Origin: Agelas oroides
Taxonomy: Eukaryota > Porifera > Demospongiae > Agelasida > Agelasidae
DNA length: 64,000 nt
Reading direction: 5' to 3'
Assembly: GCA_949130485.1 (NCBI GenBank)
Contig: OX422185.1
Span: 7,603,127 to 7,667,126 of the forward strand
Below the pieces are notes generated by a model that was not told the DNA's origin, did no database searches, and saw only the letters and a list, made by a program, of their open reading frames with translations. A program made the translations under genes and the position numbers. Of the stretch, positions 1 through 12,132 are shown one piece after another (the stretch's first letter is position 1; each line of letters begins with the position of its first letter).

Positions 1-188
1 GGCAGTCCTGTGCTCAAACTGCTCCCCAGTTACAGGTTGTAGGCTTGGCTCGGTTCTGACACCGTGGCAGACTTCACTCAGCAGGTCCACCGTGATGTTA
101 TGAATCTCATTGTACCGAATAGAAGGAAATCCATCCCTTGAGCAGCTAAGTGCATGCTCGATGGTGAAATGGTGGCCTGTACACGTTC
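1..188 (-). pseudogene. Retroelement polyprotein C-terminal fragment
   Basis: Read on the minus strand, about 60 codons stay open from near position 185 to the window edge. They carry a pattern I recognise from C-terminal tails of retroelement polymerases in cnidarian and sponge genomes: a Cys followed by Gly-x-x-Phe, then HALSC, then SIRYNEIHN, then SLQPVTGEQF. The Cys/His spacing resembles a zinc knuckle after a reverse transcriptase. A stop codon lies immediately upstream in frame, next to an A-rich stretch on the plus strand, so this is a broken piece. The element class (non-LTR or DIRS-like) cannot be decided from this fragment. Confidence 0.45.
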
Positions 189-1441
189 ACTTGAATAAAA
201 AAAAAGTAATTGGACACGCCAAAAAATAATAATAAATAAAATGGGCCTGATAAGTGCTTTATGCTGAAAGACGGTGTAAATACGTGCCTAACTACTTCAG
301 GCGGGCACTTGAGAATTCACCAGTTCTTCTAGTGAGTCACCGCCAACAATTAAGTGCCGCAACTAAACAACCTAGAGCCATTGTATCTCTCTGAAAACGC
401 ATGGAAATGTACAGTATATCATAGACAGCTTACTCTGAGAGCTACGTAGCTATACTATGGCTCTGTTTCCGTCCCAAAATGGCCTCAGAAACAATCTCAG
501 AGCATCTAATTTCTAAAAATTTCCTGGGGGAGCATGCCCCCAGACACCCCCTAGTCTTACATGCCTGTGCATGCATACATACACTTCAGACACTCCATGT
601 AACCCCCCCCCCCCCCTGCTCTGGAAATCCTGGCTACAGGCCTGATCATCATCATCATCATCAGGCCCCAATTGATGGATTTTTAGTGGGCGGGCGGGTA
701 TTTCTATTATGTATTTAGCAACCGCCGGCAGATATTTCTCATGAAGGAACCCTACAAACATGATGCCACGAGGATCAGCGCTCATCATACGCCATTGTAG
801 AGTTTCTTTTGGAAGTTTGTTAGCGTTACGCTTATCCAGTTCCTTATAGTACATCGTTAGTATACGAAAATAAAATAATAGTGACAAATTCTATCGCAGA
901 AAATCCATGCGGGCGGCTGAAGAGAAACTAATAATTGGGGCCTAATCATCATCATCAGTGACCTACTCCAAGTCTCGCCATGTCTCAGTACGTTCAGCGT
1001 ACTTAGTTAAATTTCCAGTATTCTTGTAGAAAGGGCTAGCTTGTTTGCTAGCTCACTGTAGACACTACCGCAATCAAAAACTATTAGTTTAGTTTGATTT
1101 CAATTTGTTTAATTAATGGACCAAGACAACATCAATTTTGGTTTTAGTTCTAATTAGTAAAAGGTTTTGTGCCTTCCTAAAACGCATTTTCGTTTTAGTT
1201 AACTAAAACAACACTGGATGATCCATACGTAAGCTATACTCTCGGTTATAGGGTTTGGTGATGTGGTTAAGGTGTGGTTAGGGCTGTATATAGCAAAGGA
1301 TTATAGCTAATGGCAGGTCACAAATGGCACCAATCTAGCTGCAAATCCACACTCAACATAGCTATTATTCATAGCAGATGGAAAAGCAACTCATGTTTGG
1401 ACTTGATAGCTGTGACCTATTCACTTCTTTCTTTTCAACAG
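189..1441. other. Upstream region, no gene seen
   Basis: AT-rich sequence with an A/T tract near 197-240, a short (ATC)n run at about 643-664 and a dispersed-repeat piece at 461-560. The short reading frames here are mutual shadows with low-complexity content. The missing first exon of the methyltransferase that follows should lie in this region or further left, but I could not identify it. Confidence 0.5.
461..560 (+). repeat. Dispersed repeat piece (GGGGGCATG motif)
   Basis: Contains ATGGCCTCAGAA, then ATCTCAGAGCATCTAA, then a G-run ending in AGCATGCCCCCAGA. The same ordered blocks recur near 45775-45850, and on the opposite strand near 10150-10230, 51300-51350 and 55360-55435. At 10.1 kb the motif sits inside a defined inverted-repeat element, so the other copies are probably fragments of the same non-autonomous DNA transposon family. 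Confidence 0.55.
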
Positions 1442-2258
1442 ATCCACGGAAAAGGTTTTATTTGGACAAGACTACTGTGACAAGTTCAACCCCAATGACT
1501 ACTTGCAAGATAAATACAGCGTCGCCAATCTGGGTCCGTTTCACCTGTTCAAACTGAACGCTTTGCACAAGTTCTACCAGTCCTACTCACCTGCTGCAAA
1601 ACTCAGGATACTTGACATTGGCAGTGGACCCACCATTGCCAGCGCCATTAGTGCTGCACCCTATGCAGCTGAGATTGTTCTCTCAGAGTACTCTGAGGCA
1701 AACCGTGCAGCACTGTTGCAGTGGCTCAACAATGATCCAAATGCTTTTGATTGGACACATGTGTTCAAACACATTGTAGTTGATCTAGAGGGCAAGAGTG
1801 AGGAGGAAGTACTAATACGAGCAGAGTTAGTGCGCAAAATCGTCAAAGCTGTTGTACCATGTGATGCTAACCAAGATCCACCAATCCCCACTGAGTATGT
1901 CGATCAGTATGACATTGTCACAGATCTTCTGTGCCTTCCTGCTGCTTGTGCTACAAAAGAAGATTACACAGCTGCATTGGTCAGGCTGCATGCTCTCCTG
2001 AAGCCTGCTGGCAAAATTGTGTTGTACACGCCTGAAACTGAGGACGCACCAACCCCAGCCTCATATCCAGTAGGGCCTCATAATTTTTTTTCCTTGCGTC
2101 TCTCAAGGGAGGTCATTCTAAAGTCACTAGAACAGGCTGCTTTTTGTGATGTGAAGACAACAGCACAAACAAGAGAAGATTTAGGATTACCTGATGACTT
2201 TGAACCTGATTTTGTTATCTTCAGTTTTATAACTGCTAGTAAGCTGAGCTGCTACTGA
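1442..2258 (+). CDS. NNMT/PNMT/TEMT-like methyltransferase, main exon (copy A)
   Basis: S-adenosylmethionine-dependent small-molecule N-methyltransferase of the NNMT/PNMT/TEMT family. Visible are the FNPNDYL N-terminal signature, the SAM-binding motif LDIGSGP, the acidic LSEYSEANR strand end, the DPPIP/YDIVTDLLCL segment and a C-terminal GKIVLYTPE strand. The exon is called from the polypyrimidine tract and AG at 1440-1441; the frame runs open to the TGA at 2256-2258, about 272 residues, close to full family length (about 260-280). No ATG lies near the exon start, so a short first exon upstream must supply initiation. The leucine codon at 1503 is internal. The nearest paralogue is the 32.9 kb copy. 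The substrate cannot be inferred. Confidence 0.85.
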
Positions 2259-3354
2259 TGGCGGAGCTGTAACTGATAATGAACTGTAGGTATACATTGT
2301 ATTGAAGTAGATAGCTAGTTGTTTTTCAGTGGTTTCTCATTTGGCTCTTTGCCTTGCTTTGCCAATACTTTGACTGAATGCTTCAGTTGTCATCAGGACA
2401 AAAGTGACGACTGAAGCATTTAGTCGAAACGTCAACAAAGTTGTTTCCAACTTCAAGTTGGTAACAGATAATCTTTTATGAATAATAGTCAATCCTTGAA
2501 TGCATCTTAAACTTTGCAACGTTTTGGTCCCAAGGGACCTTCTTCAGGCATGTACAAATCTCCAACACACAATAAGAGTATATAGCAATATCAAAGGCAC
2601 ATGTGTCTTTTATTGCATGCATGCAAATATTATGGCAGTTGCATCACCATGAAATGCCCTATTTACCAACTATAATTATTATGAGCCTGTACAAAAATGT
2701 GGTACTCGTAGGAGCTAACAGCTGGTGTGTATAAGTCAATAATTAAATAATAATTATGTAAACATTCTAATATATTATATAGTACAGGCACAAACAGCTT
2801 GAATTTACAGTCTGTATAATTATTATACATACATTGTTAGCTTTTTGAACTGCCAGTCACTAGGAGAGATCCCATGCCAATCACAGACTATCTACGAGTT
2901 TTGGTCCCTTTAACCTCCCAACCTGCAGCCCACTACAGAAAGGGTGGAACCACTCCCTGCAAATCTTTTACAGAGGAGTCCAGCACTTGGTTTTGTTTGA
3001 AATACCTGAGCATCTTTAGCTGTCTATCGATATATTTAGTGTAGCTACCTGCTGTTGAACTTGATATGACAAAGCTTTTTTTTAATCTTTCTCTAGTTCT
3101 GCAACTTTTTGTTGAGCTATAACTTGGCTAGTTTGGCCTGTGGAGTTTTGGCAGGCTCTTCTAAAAACAGTTTACCGACTCAGATACCGTAAAAGTTTTC
3201 TGTTTCTTGATTATGGCATAATTTCTCAGTTGTCGAGCAAATTAAAAGCAAGTAGACTGGTGTTTACCGAGACAGAAATCTACAATAATTATACAAACTA
3301 AACTGCACAGCAAAATTACATGAGTCCAGACTAGTAGCAGCTGCTTGTGCATTT

Positions 3355-3530
3355 GTGTTGGGGGGTAGGGAGGGGTGGGGGCGAGCGTGAAGCGCGAGGC
3401 GGAGAGATGCTACCGACGCTAGCGGGAGGCTGGCGAGCTTCAGCGTTGAGGGGCGAGGAAGCAGGGCGCTTCCCGGCGAAGTAGCTGGCGTGTCCATCGT
3501 TGCTGCGGGCGGTCCGCGTCCTAACTTCTA
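3355..3530. other. GC- and CpG-rich patch
   Basis: A G-run is followed by a CpG-dense tract (GAAGCGCGAGGCGGAG and similar) that contrasts with the AT-rich flanks. It lies inside duplicated block A, but no obvious counterpart was found at the corresponding place in the other copy. It could be a promoter or CpG island, or a piece of a GC-rich insertion. No open frame here looks real. Confidence 0.3.
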
Positions 3531-5709
3531 AAGTGAACGTTCAGATTATAGAATGTTATCTTTGTCATCGTCTATCCCCCCCCCCCCCTTCTCCCTCCCC
3601 AATTCGACAGAAGGAAGTAGCCATTAGAAACTCAATCAGGTTCCTTTTCCTAATAGTGAGCTACCTACCAGTGCTATAACCACTGAACTTCAACCACTGG
3701 GCAACTGCCTGCCGTCACGATTCACTATTAGTATATGCTGCATATATAGCACTGAACGTTGCTGTTGCAGGTACAAAAAAAATCACTCATGCCCACGTGC
3801 CCTCAGAGGCTTTTCATGTTTCCGGCTCTGGGTTCTGAAAAACCGGGTGTACTTTTCAGGTGATGTAATTGCTAGAATCATCAGATTCTGATGTCTGATG
3901 TTGAAGTAGCTAAATCTGGCCGAGCCGTTGGTTCGGTTCTGTACGTATTGCGTAGCAGTCCATCTTCATCATCAGTAAGTTCGATGTAGCTACTTAACTT
4001 ATGGTCCAGGCGTTCTTGCATCATCTGGTTGCAAGAAGTTGCCAAGAACCCTAAGAAGAACAGTTTGAGTCCGTGAACAGTGGGAATTATATAGCTTGAG
4101 ATTGGCTCATACTCGGCCTCGTTCCAATAGGCCGTCTTTATATAGTCAAGTTGATCACTTACATGCAGTACACGCTATAATTTAGGTGTCACAGCGTCAA
4201 TTCGACGAGGTTCGATCCTTAGTCAACAGAAAATCAATGACAGGAATGTACTCAATCTTGAAGTTGAAGTAATCTGCCTGTCGTCCAGTAGAGAATGTAG
4301 GACAATTGCTTTAGGCCTGAGGAAAATACACTTGGCATAATGATACAACAACTTGAAACAGTAAACATGACTGTAGAAATATTTTGGGAATAATTGGTTC
4401 TGTGTAGTTAATGCTGCAGTTAATCACTAATGCTAGTAATGTACGTTAAAATTGATGTGATGCTCAGTTTGTGTCGTCTTTTGCATTTCATATATACCTA
4501 GTTTTGTATCGATAGCATTTTTGCATACTGAACAGCTCGTCAGTCGCTCAGTTGTAAATGTTGTATACTTAGTTTGTTTTATGCGAGCGGAAATAATTGG
4601 GATTACAGTGGAACTAAGTATTATTCTCCCCCGGAATTAAGACACCTTACTAATCAGGACAAGTATTTTGGTCCCAATGGTGTCCGTATTAGAGAGGTTC
4701 CACTGTATATTTGAAGTACAATTGCATATTTTAGGCATAGTAAAAGAGAAACCTGTGAGTATAATATATCCTCAGGCCTAAATTGCTTTGTGTATCACAT
4801 CACTTCTGGAATACACTAAAACTCTCCTCTGCTTCTAGTCAAATTTCACTTGGGGATCACGCCAGGATCAGTTTCAGCTTCCAGTTGTATACTTGTTCTT
4901 ATCATGATATGTAGTGTTCTTTGCAAGCTTCCCTATACAAACTTGACGAAACAGTATTTTGTGCACATGACTTCAGTGGAACCCTTCTAAAGTGGACACC
5001 ATTGGGACCATTGCTGTGTATCTGGAATATGGAAGCATTTGTAATTCAAGGCTTCTGATATTCTTTCAGTAGGCATGGCAACCCATAGCTACTCCGGCTG
5101 TCGAGCACTATGCATGAGGCCACTTTTTTTAACTCTTAGCTAGCTGATGTACGATAGTGAGAAAAGCTAGTGTGATAGATGTAATGCTAACATAATTCCC
5201 TGCCTTTGAATCTGGTGGCAGTTGCAGATAGTCTCACAAAAACAGTAGATGAGAATCTACGTCATCAAGTGAATTTTGTACAGTTCAGGTACTGGTATAT
5301 AAGACTACATGGGCATGTGTTCATGTAAATAATGGAGTGATTTACATAAACGAGCATTTGGGACTCGTCCGGATGGTATGTACACATAAAAATCTGCAAT
5401 TCAGAGAGTCCAGAATACTGTAGATTTGAGAAAGTCGCTAGCTGTGCTATGTGTTGTTCATTGCTTGTCTGCATGAAGTTGGCAAGACTGGGTCAAAATT
5501 CATGATGTCACACACACAAAGAGAGATGTTACATGGATTTAGAAACATTTTCTCTCATCAAAGCATACTGTCTTCCTGCATCTTATTCAGGTAACAGTAG
5601 TTCCACACACAATAATAATGGAAACATGGTCTACGAACAGACGATAGAAGTCTAGTGTACAAAGTGCTTGGTGATATTATGGTTGCAAACTGTTTTAACC
5701 TTCCAACAG

Positions 5710-6517
5710 GTCCACAGAAAAGATTTTGTTCGGACAGGACTATTGGGACAAGTTTAACCCTCAGGACTATCTTCAGTACTACAGTGCCCCTAATCTGCAT
5801 CCATTTCACCTCTTCAGACTGAAACAGGTGCACAAGTTCTACCAGTCCTACCCATCCTCTGCTAAACTCAAGATACTGGACATCGGCAGTGGGCCCATCA
5901 TTGCCAACACCATTAGTGCTGCACCCCATGCAGCTGAGATTGTTCTCTCAGAGTACACTGAGGCAAACCGTTCAACACTTTTGCAGTGGCTCAACAATGA
6001 TCCAAAGGCTTTTGATTGGACACACATCTTCAAACATGTTGTGGTTCATTTAGAGGCCAAGACTGAGGAGGAAGTACCAATACGAGCAGAGTTGGTGCGC
6101 AAAGTAGTCAAAGCAGTTGTGCCGTGTGATGCTAACAGAGATCCACCAATTCCCACTGAGTATGTGGATCAATATGATGTTGTCACAGATTTTTTTTTGC
6201 CTTGTAAGTGCGTGTGCCACGAAAGAAGATTATATAGCTGCATTATTCAGGTTGCATGCTCTCCTTAAGTCTGGATGGAAGATTGTGCTGTACACACCTG
6301 AAACCGAGGATGCACTAACCCCAGTCTCATATGTTGTAGGGCCTCATAATTTTTTTTCCCTGCGTCTCTCAAGGGATGTCATTTTAAAATCACTGGAACA
6401 GGCCGGTTTCTGTGATGTGAAAACAATGGCACAAATGAGAGAAGATATGGGGCTACCTGACGACTTGAACCTGATGTTGTTGGTTACAGTTTTATAACTG
6501 CTAGTAAGATGAACTGA
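5710..6517 (+). pseudogene. NNMT-like methyltransferase exon, frameshifted (copy B)
   Basis: Preceded by an AG acceptor at 5708-5709 like the intact copies, and encodes the same FNPQDYL, LDIGSGP and LSEYTEANR motifs. The frame breaks after VDQYDVVTDF, where a run of nine T replaces CTTCTGTG and adds one base. The second half continues one frame over as SACATKEDYIAALFRLHALL. A second lesion, one base lost near 6468 in the DDLN region, would return the frame for the last residues. Two opposing frameshifts make a functional product unlikely. The conserved catalytic half could still be transcribed as part of a processed or chimeric RNA. Confidence 0.8.
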
Positions 6518-8211
6518 TGACTGAGCTGTAACTGATATGTAGGAGTGTATGAACTGTAGGTTGAACTTTCATTGTAATAATCAAAAGTTCAAGCTGTTTA
6601 TTATTACCCAAATACATAGGTTAATTCAACCATTTTCTGGTTAAAGTGTATCTAAGTAGCTGGACCCATATAGCAGAGAAACAGAAGCAATACATCAGGC
6701 TAGATGCCTCAGCGAAATATGTATATATTGCAAAAACAAAGTTGTTCTTTAGCTACGTATTTGGTTATATATAACAGGTGTGTATAACTATCCTTATTAC
6801 ACAGAATGCAGTGGGAGCTATATAATAATTTTACTAGCCTCCAACAAATTGTTTTACAAGCACCACATTCTTTGAATTAGTGCAGTAAGGACAGTCATGC
6901 AATTGTAGTAACCAAAATTAATGATATGGTTAGATATGACACTGTTGTAAATGAGGTTGCTGACCTGGGGTAGATTAGCTGTACAAGCATATTTCCTGAG
7001 CAGATAGGTACTCTCAGCACTGTACATGGAAGGGTTTCATGTTTGATTCTCAGCTGGATCCCATACGTATGCAAGTTTCTTTTGTGGAATTATCCAAAGC
7101 TTACATCAAGTTCACTCCTGAGCTTCAAAACTAACCATGCGCATTCCTATGCATTTCTTACTGTTTGCTTAGATGTCAGCTATTGGGGTGCATTGTATGT
7201 ATAACAGACAGCAATGCAGGGGGATGTCATTGAGCTGGAGGCTGGAGTGGTGGGTACTGAGAGTATCTGCTCTGGCAATGTGCTTATCGCCTAAATGATG
7301 AGGCTAAATCCACCCCATGAAGGCCATCCTGGGGATCTCAGTTTATAACAGGCAGTACATGTATCCAACGTAACAGTTACGCACACGTAGACAACAGTTC
7401 ATGAACATAGACAATGGACAGTGGATAGCTATACACCACTGCTAACTCCGTTTCTCTGGCCCACTGCTTGAGAGCCTGGAAGTGGCTAGTGGCAAACTTG
7501 CATTTCTTGCAGTGATAAGCAGACAGAAAGGGAGGATCAAATCTTTCAACGCCGACTAATGCTAGCGTGGAATTCCATACATGACTTAACCCTTTACACC
7601 CGATGCGCATGCAAAAGACTGGAGCTGCATGTTCTCTTCGACAGTAAGACAGCTTTATAGATATAGCGATGTCTTACTTTACGTATAAATGAGAGAGGGT
7701 AGCTTATAGCCTTATATAGTGGGATGGGTACATGGATTTACACTTGTTACGAACAAAGTAACCACACTTCAAAATGCTCACAGAAGGTTAGTGCTGCAGG
7801 TTTACCTTGGCTCGAACACTTTAGGATTCAGTGCTATACGTAGGTAAAATCTTTGTTAGTAGGCTTAGAAAAAAAAAGTTCACTAGCTGCTACTTATAGC
7901 AGTTTATCAAATCATGAATAGCGAGGCACCCCTTCACCTGCCTTATACTCGCGCATTACGCGCGTATTATCAGCCCGAAGCACGGCGGCACGCTCAATAC
8001 ACGCAATGATTTTATACGTAGTATATTGAAAGTGTGACGTCACGTAAGCGCTTCGCGAGTCGCTGTGAGCGGTGACAGTGGTGTAGCTGGTGAAGAGAGA
8101 GTTGTTGGTGTACCAAAGTTTCATTCATGGGTAAGTGCACCATGCCATTAGCGAATATCAACTCAGGTTGGATGTCCAACGCTTCCTCTGGCCTGCGTAT
8201 TATATTATATT
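6518..8211. other. Intergenic, no gene seen
   Basis: AT-rich sequence with partial similarity to block A downstream DNA (the GACCTGGGGTAGATTAGCTG segment near 6963 matches one near 34384). The short frames are not convincing. A palindromic cAMP-response-like element GTGACGTCAC lies at 8034-8043, and ATGG followed by GTAAGT occurs at 8127, which could be a minimal first exon but cannot be linked to any downstream coding sequence. Confidence 0.4.
8034..8043. promoter_or_regulatory. CRE-like palindrome
   Basis: GTGACGTCAC contains the full 8-bp CRE consensus TGACGTCA bound by CREB/ATF bZIP factors. It sits in a locally CpG-containing stretch about 85 bp upstream of an ATG followed by a consensus donor. 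A single short motif can occur by chance, so functional status is uncertain. Confidence 0.25.
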
Positions 8212-8801
8212 ACAAGACTTAGAAAACATTAAAAATGTAAAAAGATGTAAGGATGGCATGCCAAAAAGTATGCAAACAAGGTAGAGATGATGCATGAAAG
8301 CAAAGGTCTACATATTGGCAAATCCCCATCCCTACATCTTTTTCACACTGCAGTTAGACAGTGCATGGGTAGTCTTTACTGCAGTTCATGGCTGTAGCCT
8401 CATTCTCAGGCCATGCACTTTCTAGCTCCTCCCACATGGCCTGGGAACGAGGCTAATATTGTAGGTGGCTACCAAGGTTAGTAGTTTTATTGCCAACATA
8501 ATGACAGTGGTACCCTTGTTATATGCCTCTGGTATAACCTAGACAGTGAGCTTGAGTGGGCTGCAGACTGGTCATAGTAATCAGTGTGTAAAACTCAAGC
8601 ACTCATGCACAGCCTTAATAACTGCATGGATGGGTGCAGCTCTCGAGCACGCTGTCTAACTGCAGTGTGAAAAAGATGTAGGGATGGGGCTTTGCCAATA
8701 TGTAGACCTTTGCTTTCATGCATCATCTCTACCTTGTTTGCATACTTTTTGGCATGCCATCCCTACATCTTTTTACATTTTTAATGTTATTTAAGTCTTG
8801 T
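8212..8801. mobile_element. 590-bp element with about 150-bp terminal inverted repeats
   Basis: Starts ACAAGACTTA and ends TAAGTCTTGT. The arms stay complementary inward through GGATGGCATGCCAAAAAGTA, GATGATGCATGAAAGC and CATCTTTTTCACACTGCAG. The centre (about 8370-8640) is unrelated and has no reading frame. This is a non-autonomous inverted-repeat element; the superfamily is not assigned because no clear target duplication is visible. Confidence 0.75.
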
Positions 8802-9360
8802 TTCTGTACTTTTTTTTGATGTTAATCTCAGTTACAGTTAGACCTAAGCCTAAGAAGAATATTTCAAGTGTAACCACAACACCAGAACTTGAAGCGGCGT
8901 TGACAGTTTAGTAGTGATTCCAGTGTGATATCTGCCCTCCCTGGAGAAAAGTGTAATAATTATGTGCAATATAGCCAGCTAGAACCTGATGAAGGGCCAA
9001 CCACTCTCCGTACCAAACTTTGTGAAAACAATTTCATGATTCAGTTGTCAATCACATGACGACTGACCAGCTGCAGGACAGAAAACTTACAGTTCACTGA
9101 AGCTGTGAGTAGGCTAGTTTTAGTGTAGCTACAAGTAGGCAGCTGAATGCAGCGCCTTACCTACGTGGTGTTCGTAAGCCTTGCCCAATGCCGCGGGGGA
9201 AAAAAACCGTGCCAACCATGCCCGCCCGCTCGCTCGTGTACTCTCGCTTCCAGACCAATGACCGTGGTCTTCGGTCTGGGAACGAGACTTCGTGTGCGCA
9301 TGCGTACAAAATTAGAAAATGGCGTCCTTCGCAACGGACAGCAGCCTCAGAGTGTTGTGA

Positions 9361-9459
9361 ATGGCTTTTGTTGACCAGGGTGAATTTGGAGCTATGAAGA
9401 CCCTGAGTGGTTGGGAAGCTGAGCGCTGTGATGAGCATCCATTTCGTGCTAAAATCAAG
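9361..9459 (+). CDS. Candidate first coding exon
   Basis: An ATG at 9361 opens 33 codons (MAFVDQGEFG at the start, HPFRAKIK at the end) that run directly into a consensus donor GTGAGT at 9460, phase 0. The in-frame codon just before the ATG is TGA. That TGA ends a 13-codon frame beginning with ATG at 9319 (MASFATD), so either 9361 is the true start with a tiny upstream ORF, or a start at 9319 has been broken by a nonsense change. No second exon could be found, because the next kilobases are an (AAAG)n tract and retroelement DNA. I do not recognise the peptide. Confidence 0.3.
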
Positions 9460-9511
9460 GTGAGTACTTGAGCCGTTTTTGAGTTATCATAATTTACAAA
9501 GTGGTCGGAAC

Positions 9512-9613
<102 letters not shown>

Positions 9614-10065
9614 GAATAAGAAAAATGGCACTTTTGCTAGCGCACACTTTTGTGTTTAGCTGTCTTCCGCGTGGCTTTTGGCCACTTGTATGAGTCTTGC
9701 TGATCACAAAGGCACTCAAAGAGGAAGCCTGGGGGCTTAAATAAGCTTTTAGCGTGTTTGTGGTGAAGTTATACGGCTTTTGCTTAAGTATTGCATATAT
9801 TGCGCGTCGGCGCCATCCCTACATAGAGAGTCTACCGACTCTCTGATTTATATTACGCGGGTCCTTTAAGTTGCATCTTGGGGTTTGTAACAACATCTGG
9901 ACACTTCTGTCTACCCGATTTCGATGGAATACAAATACACACAACTCAGTCCACTTAAATACAAAAACTCAAAAATGATATAATACACCAAAAATGTGCG
10001 AACAAGGCTATACAAAAATGATGCAAGTTCCTAATAGATCATAAACCATGAAAGAACAGGATTTA

Positions 10066-11117
10066 CAGGGGCGGATCCAGAGATTGAAGAAGGGGGGGGG
10101 CATAGAGTGGGCGTGTATATAGCAGTGTATTAGCACGCAGTTGGCTGTGGACGTAGTGCACAGTACTTTAGGGGGGTCTGGGGGCATGCTCTGAAAATTT
10201 AGACCTTATGAGAGTGCTTCTGAGGCCATCAGAGACCACCATATAACTATGGCCTCTGGAGTCTACCTAAGGCGGTTCATTTTATGATGGCTGGGGTTAT
10301 GCAACATCATTGGTTGGTCAGGAACTGTTAAATAGTCTCAAGATAGGTATATACTGTAATTACCTCCCGTTGAAAGAAGTCGCCGATCTTATCATGACAG
10401 TTCATTTTTCGCGAGTCATGTTTCGCACGTAAGCACAGCTTGAGCCAATAGCGAGTGATTCAATGTACTGTAGTCCTACTTCAAACTGACTTAACTCAAA
10501 TGAAAGTCTGTCCTGTCATAAAGCGTACTATCTACGGCTAGTGTTCAGAAATCGAAGGGCTACAGTAAGCGTGGAGGTAGACGAACGAAGCTGGACGGCG
10601 GCGCTGGCCGAGAGCACCAGCGATAGCCCTTACACTTATTTAGGCTCTGCCAGCCTATCGCTTCACCCAGAAGCAATAAGCTGAGATTGTCATCTCTCTC
10701 TGTAGATAATACCATGCGGCATACCAAATTTTCATGGCCGTCGAGCTAGCTATGAGGTATTAGGCATGCGTGGAAAGGGCGCGTTCACAAAGCCCCCTCC
10801 GTCCATTCTGATCAGCCCCCAGTGTATCCGAGGCACTGCCATAGCCTCGAACCCAGGCTTTCCGTTCCGGATTTTGTCTCGCAGATTTTTCTACAAAGCT
10901 GCGAGACAAAATCCGGAACGGAAAGCCTGGGTTCGAGGCTAGCACTGCCACAACACTATCTCATGGCAGCTACCACAAAACTGTCTCTCGAAAGCTGCAG
11001 TTTTGAGCGTTTTATGTCTGCATAAACTTCTGCGCTGCATCGACGTGCGCTAAGAGCGCGGCAGGGGTGGCATGGGCCCCCATGCCCCCCCTCCCCCCCC
11101 CGCTGGATCCGCCCCTG
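10066..11117. mobile_element. 1052-bp DNA element with CAGGGGCGGATCCAG inverted termini
   Basis: Perfect 15-bp inverted termini CAGGGGCGGATCCAG and CTGGATCCGCCCCTG, followed inward by G-runs and C-runs. Flanks share ATTTA directly outside both ends (5 bp, possibly a degraded longer duplication). It carries the GGGGGCATGCTCTGAAAATTT motif that recurs elsewhere in the window. There is no transposase frame, so it is non-autonomous. The CAGGGG-type end resembles hAT elements, but a 5-bp duplication would be atypical for hAT. It is inserted in the LTR and itself contains a foldback element. Confidence 0.75.
10841..10941. mobile_element. Foldback element, TAGCCTCG family
   Basis: Near-perfect 101-bp palindrome: TAGCCTCGAACCCAGGC at one end, GCCTGGGTTCGAGGCTA at the other, loop near 10893. 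It is flanked by the perfect 8-bp direct repeat GCACTGCC at 10833-10840 and 10942-10949. One of the cleanest copies of the family found across the window. Confidence 0.9.
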
Positions 11118-11445
11118 ATTTAGCACCTATTGCACCAAAGAGTTTCTACACTAAGCAGGAAGGAAATACGTGAAAGACATTATACACAAATGAACAACAC
11201 ATCAAAAATGTTATAGACACTACGATCTTACTGATTAAAGAACCTTCCAGTAAACCTATTGCACAACTTAACCTAAAGGAAGATAGTAATTTAAAACCAC
11301 ACACATCCTAAACATAAAAATGAAGCACAAAGAATATCAAAGATAGCACACACAATCCTGTAAGTAATAGTTCACCACTTATGTAACAAGTCCAATCTCT
11401 TACACTCCTCCCCCCTTCTCCAGCGACTGATACATCCTGTCGCAA

Positions 11446-12132
11446 TCACACCGGGGCTCGTGAAAGAGCATCCGCATTGCCATTAGTCTTTCCTGATCTG
11501 TGTTTGATAGTAAATGAATACGGCTGTAATGCTAGACTCCAGCGTGTCAATCTTGCATTGTTTTCTTTTAGTTTATCCATCCATTCAAGAGCACGATGAT
11601 CGGTCTGTATTTTGAAACGTCTTCCCAAAAGATACACTCGAAAAGACTGGCAAGCAAGCTTGATTGCCAGACACTCCTTTTCGATAACTGAGTACTTCTC
11701 CTCTCTCGGTAATAATTTCCTGCTAAAGTAGGCGATTGGATGATCTTCTCTTGATTTGTCTTTCTGACTCAGGACAGCTCCAACCCCACAATCCGAGGCA
11801 TCTGTTTGTAACATGAAGGTTTCGGCGAAGTCTGGTCCCCTCAGAACTGGTTTTGAGCATAAAATCGATTTCAGAGTCTTGAAAGCTTCTTCACATTGGT
11901 CAGACCACACCACTTTAGTCGGTTGTCCCTTCTTGGTGAGATCTGTTAAAGGACAGGCTATGGTAGCATACCCTGGAATAAACTTCCAGTAGTAGCCAGT
12001 TAGTCCCAGAAAGCCCCTGACTTGCTTCTTCGTGATTGGTTTTGGGAACTCCTCAACAGCCTTCAGCTTAGAGAGTTCTGGCTCAACAGCACCGTTTCCC
12101 ACCACATGTCCTAGGTAGCTACACTGCTTCAT
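11446..12132 (-). pseudogene. Ty3/gypsy RT thumb and RNase H (Gmr1-like element)
   Basis: An open stretch of 228 codons. It begins in the RT C-terminal part (CSYLGHVVG, FLGLTGYYWKFIPGYA), continues through the connection region (LQTDASDCGVGAVLSQ) and covers RNase H with IEKECLAIKLA, TDHRALEWM and the terminal NADALSRAP. The D, E and D residues expected for RNase H are visible. It ends 42 bp before the presumed polypurine tract, with no integrase after it, so RNase H is the last domain of this polyprotein. Confidence 0.9.

Larger units (their letters stand above)
1420..4800 (+). repeat. Duplicated block, copy A
   Basis: This stretch matches 32880-42930 in the same order and orientation. Shared pieces are the methyltransferase exon, the CTTCAGTTGTCATCAGG segment, the region around 2600-3250 (matching 34470-35080), the 3640-3790 segment and the region around 3850-4800 (matching 41480-42925). 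Copy A lacks the large insertions present in the other copy and so shows several pre-insertion sites. Apart from the methyltransferase exon I see no coding sequence in 2259-5709. Confidence 0.75.
9886..11404 (-). repeat. 3' LTR of the Gmr1-like element, split by an insertion
   Basis: On the minus strand a purine-rich tract (GAAGGGGGGAGGAG) precedes TGTAAGAG at 11404, and the candidate LTR ends GTTGTTACA at about 9886, giving TG...CA ends with short inverted termini. A 1052-bp DNA element occupies 10066-11117, so the LTR proper is about 465 bp. The upstream LTR is missing: pol similarity stops at the 14.6 kb hairpin. The LTR limits rest on the polypurine tract and terminal motif only. Confidence 0.5.

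Noticed and set aside
1503..1505. Translation start of methyltransferase copy A at this codon
   Set aside because: It is TTG; homologous coding sequence extends upstream to the splice acceptor at 1440-1441, as in copies B and C.
8127..8135. Two-codon first exon before GTAAGT feeding a methyltransferase
   Set aside because: The phase left by ATGG does not match the phase of the methyltransferase main exon, and no copy lies directly downstream.
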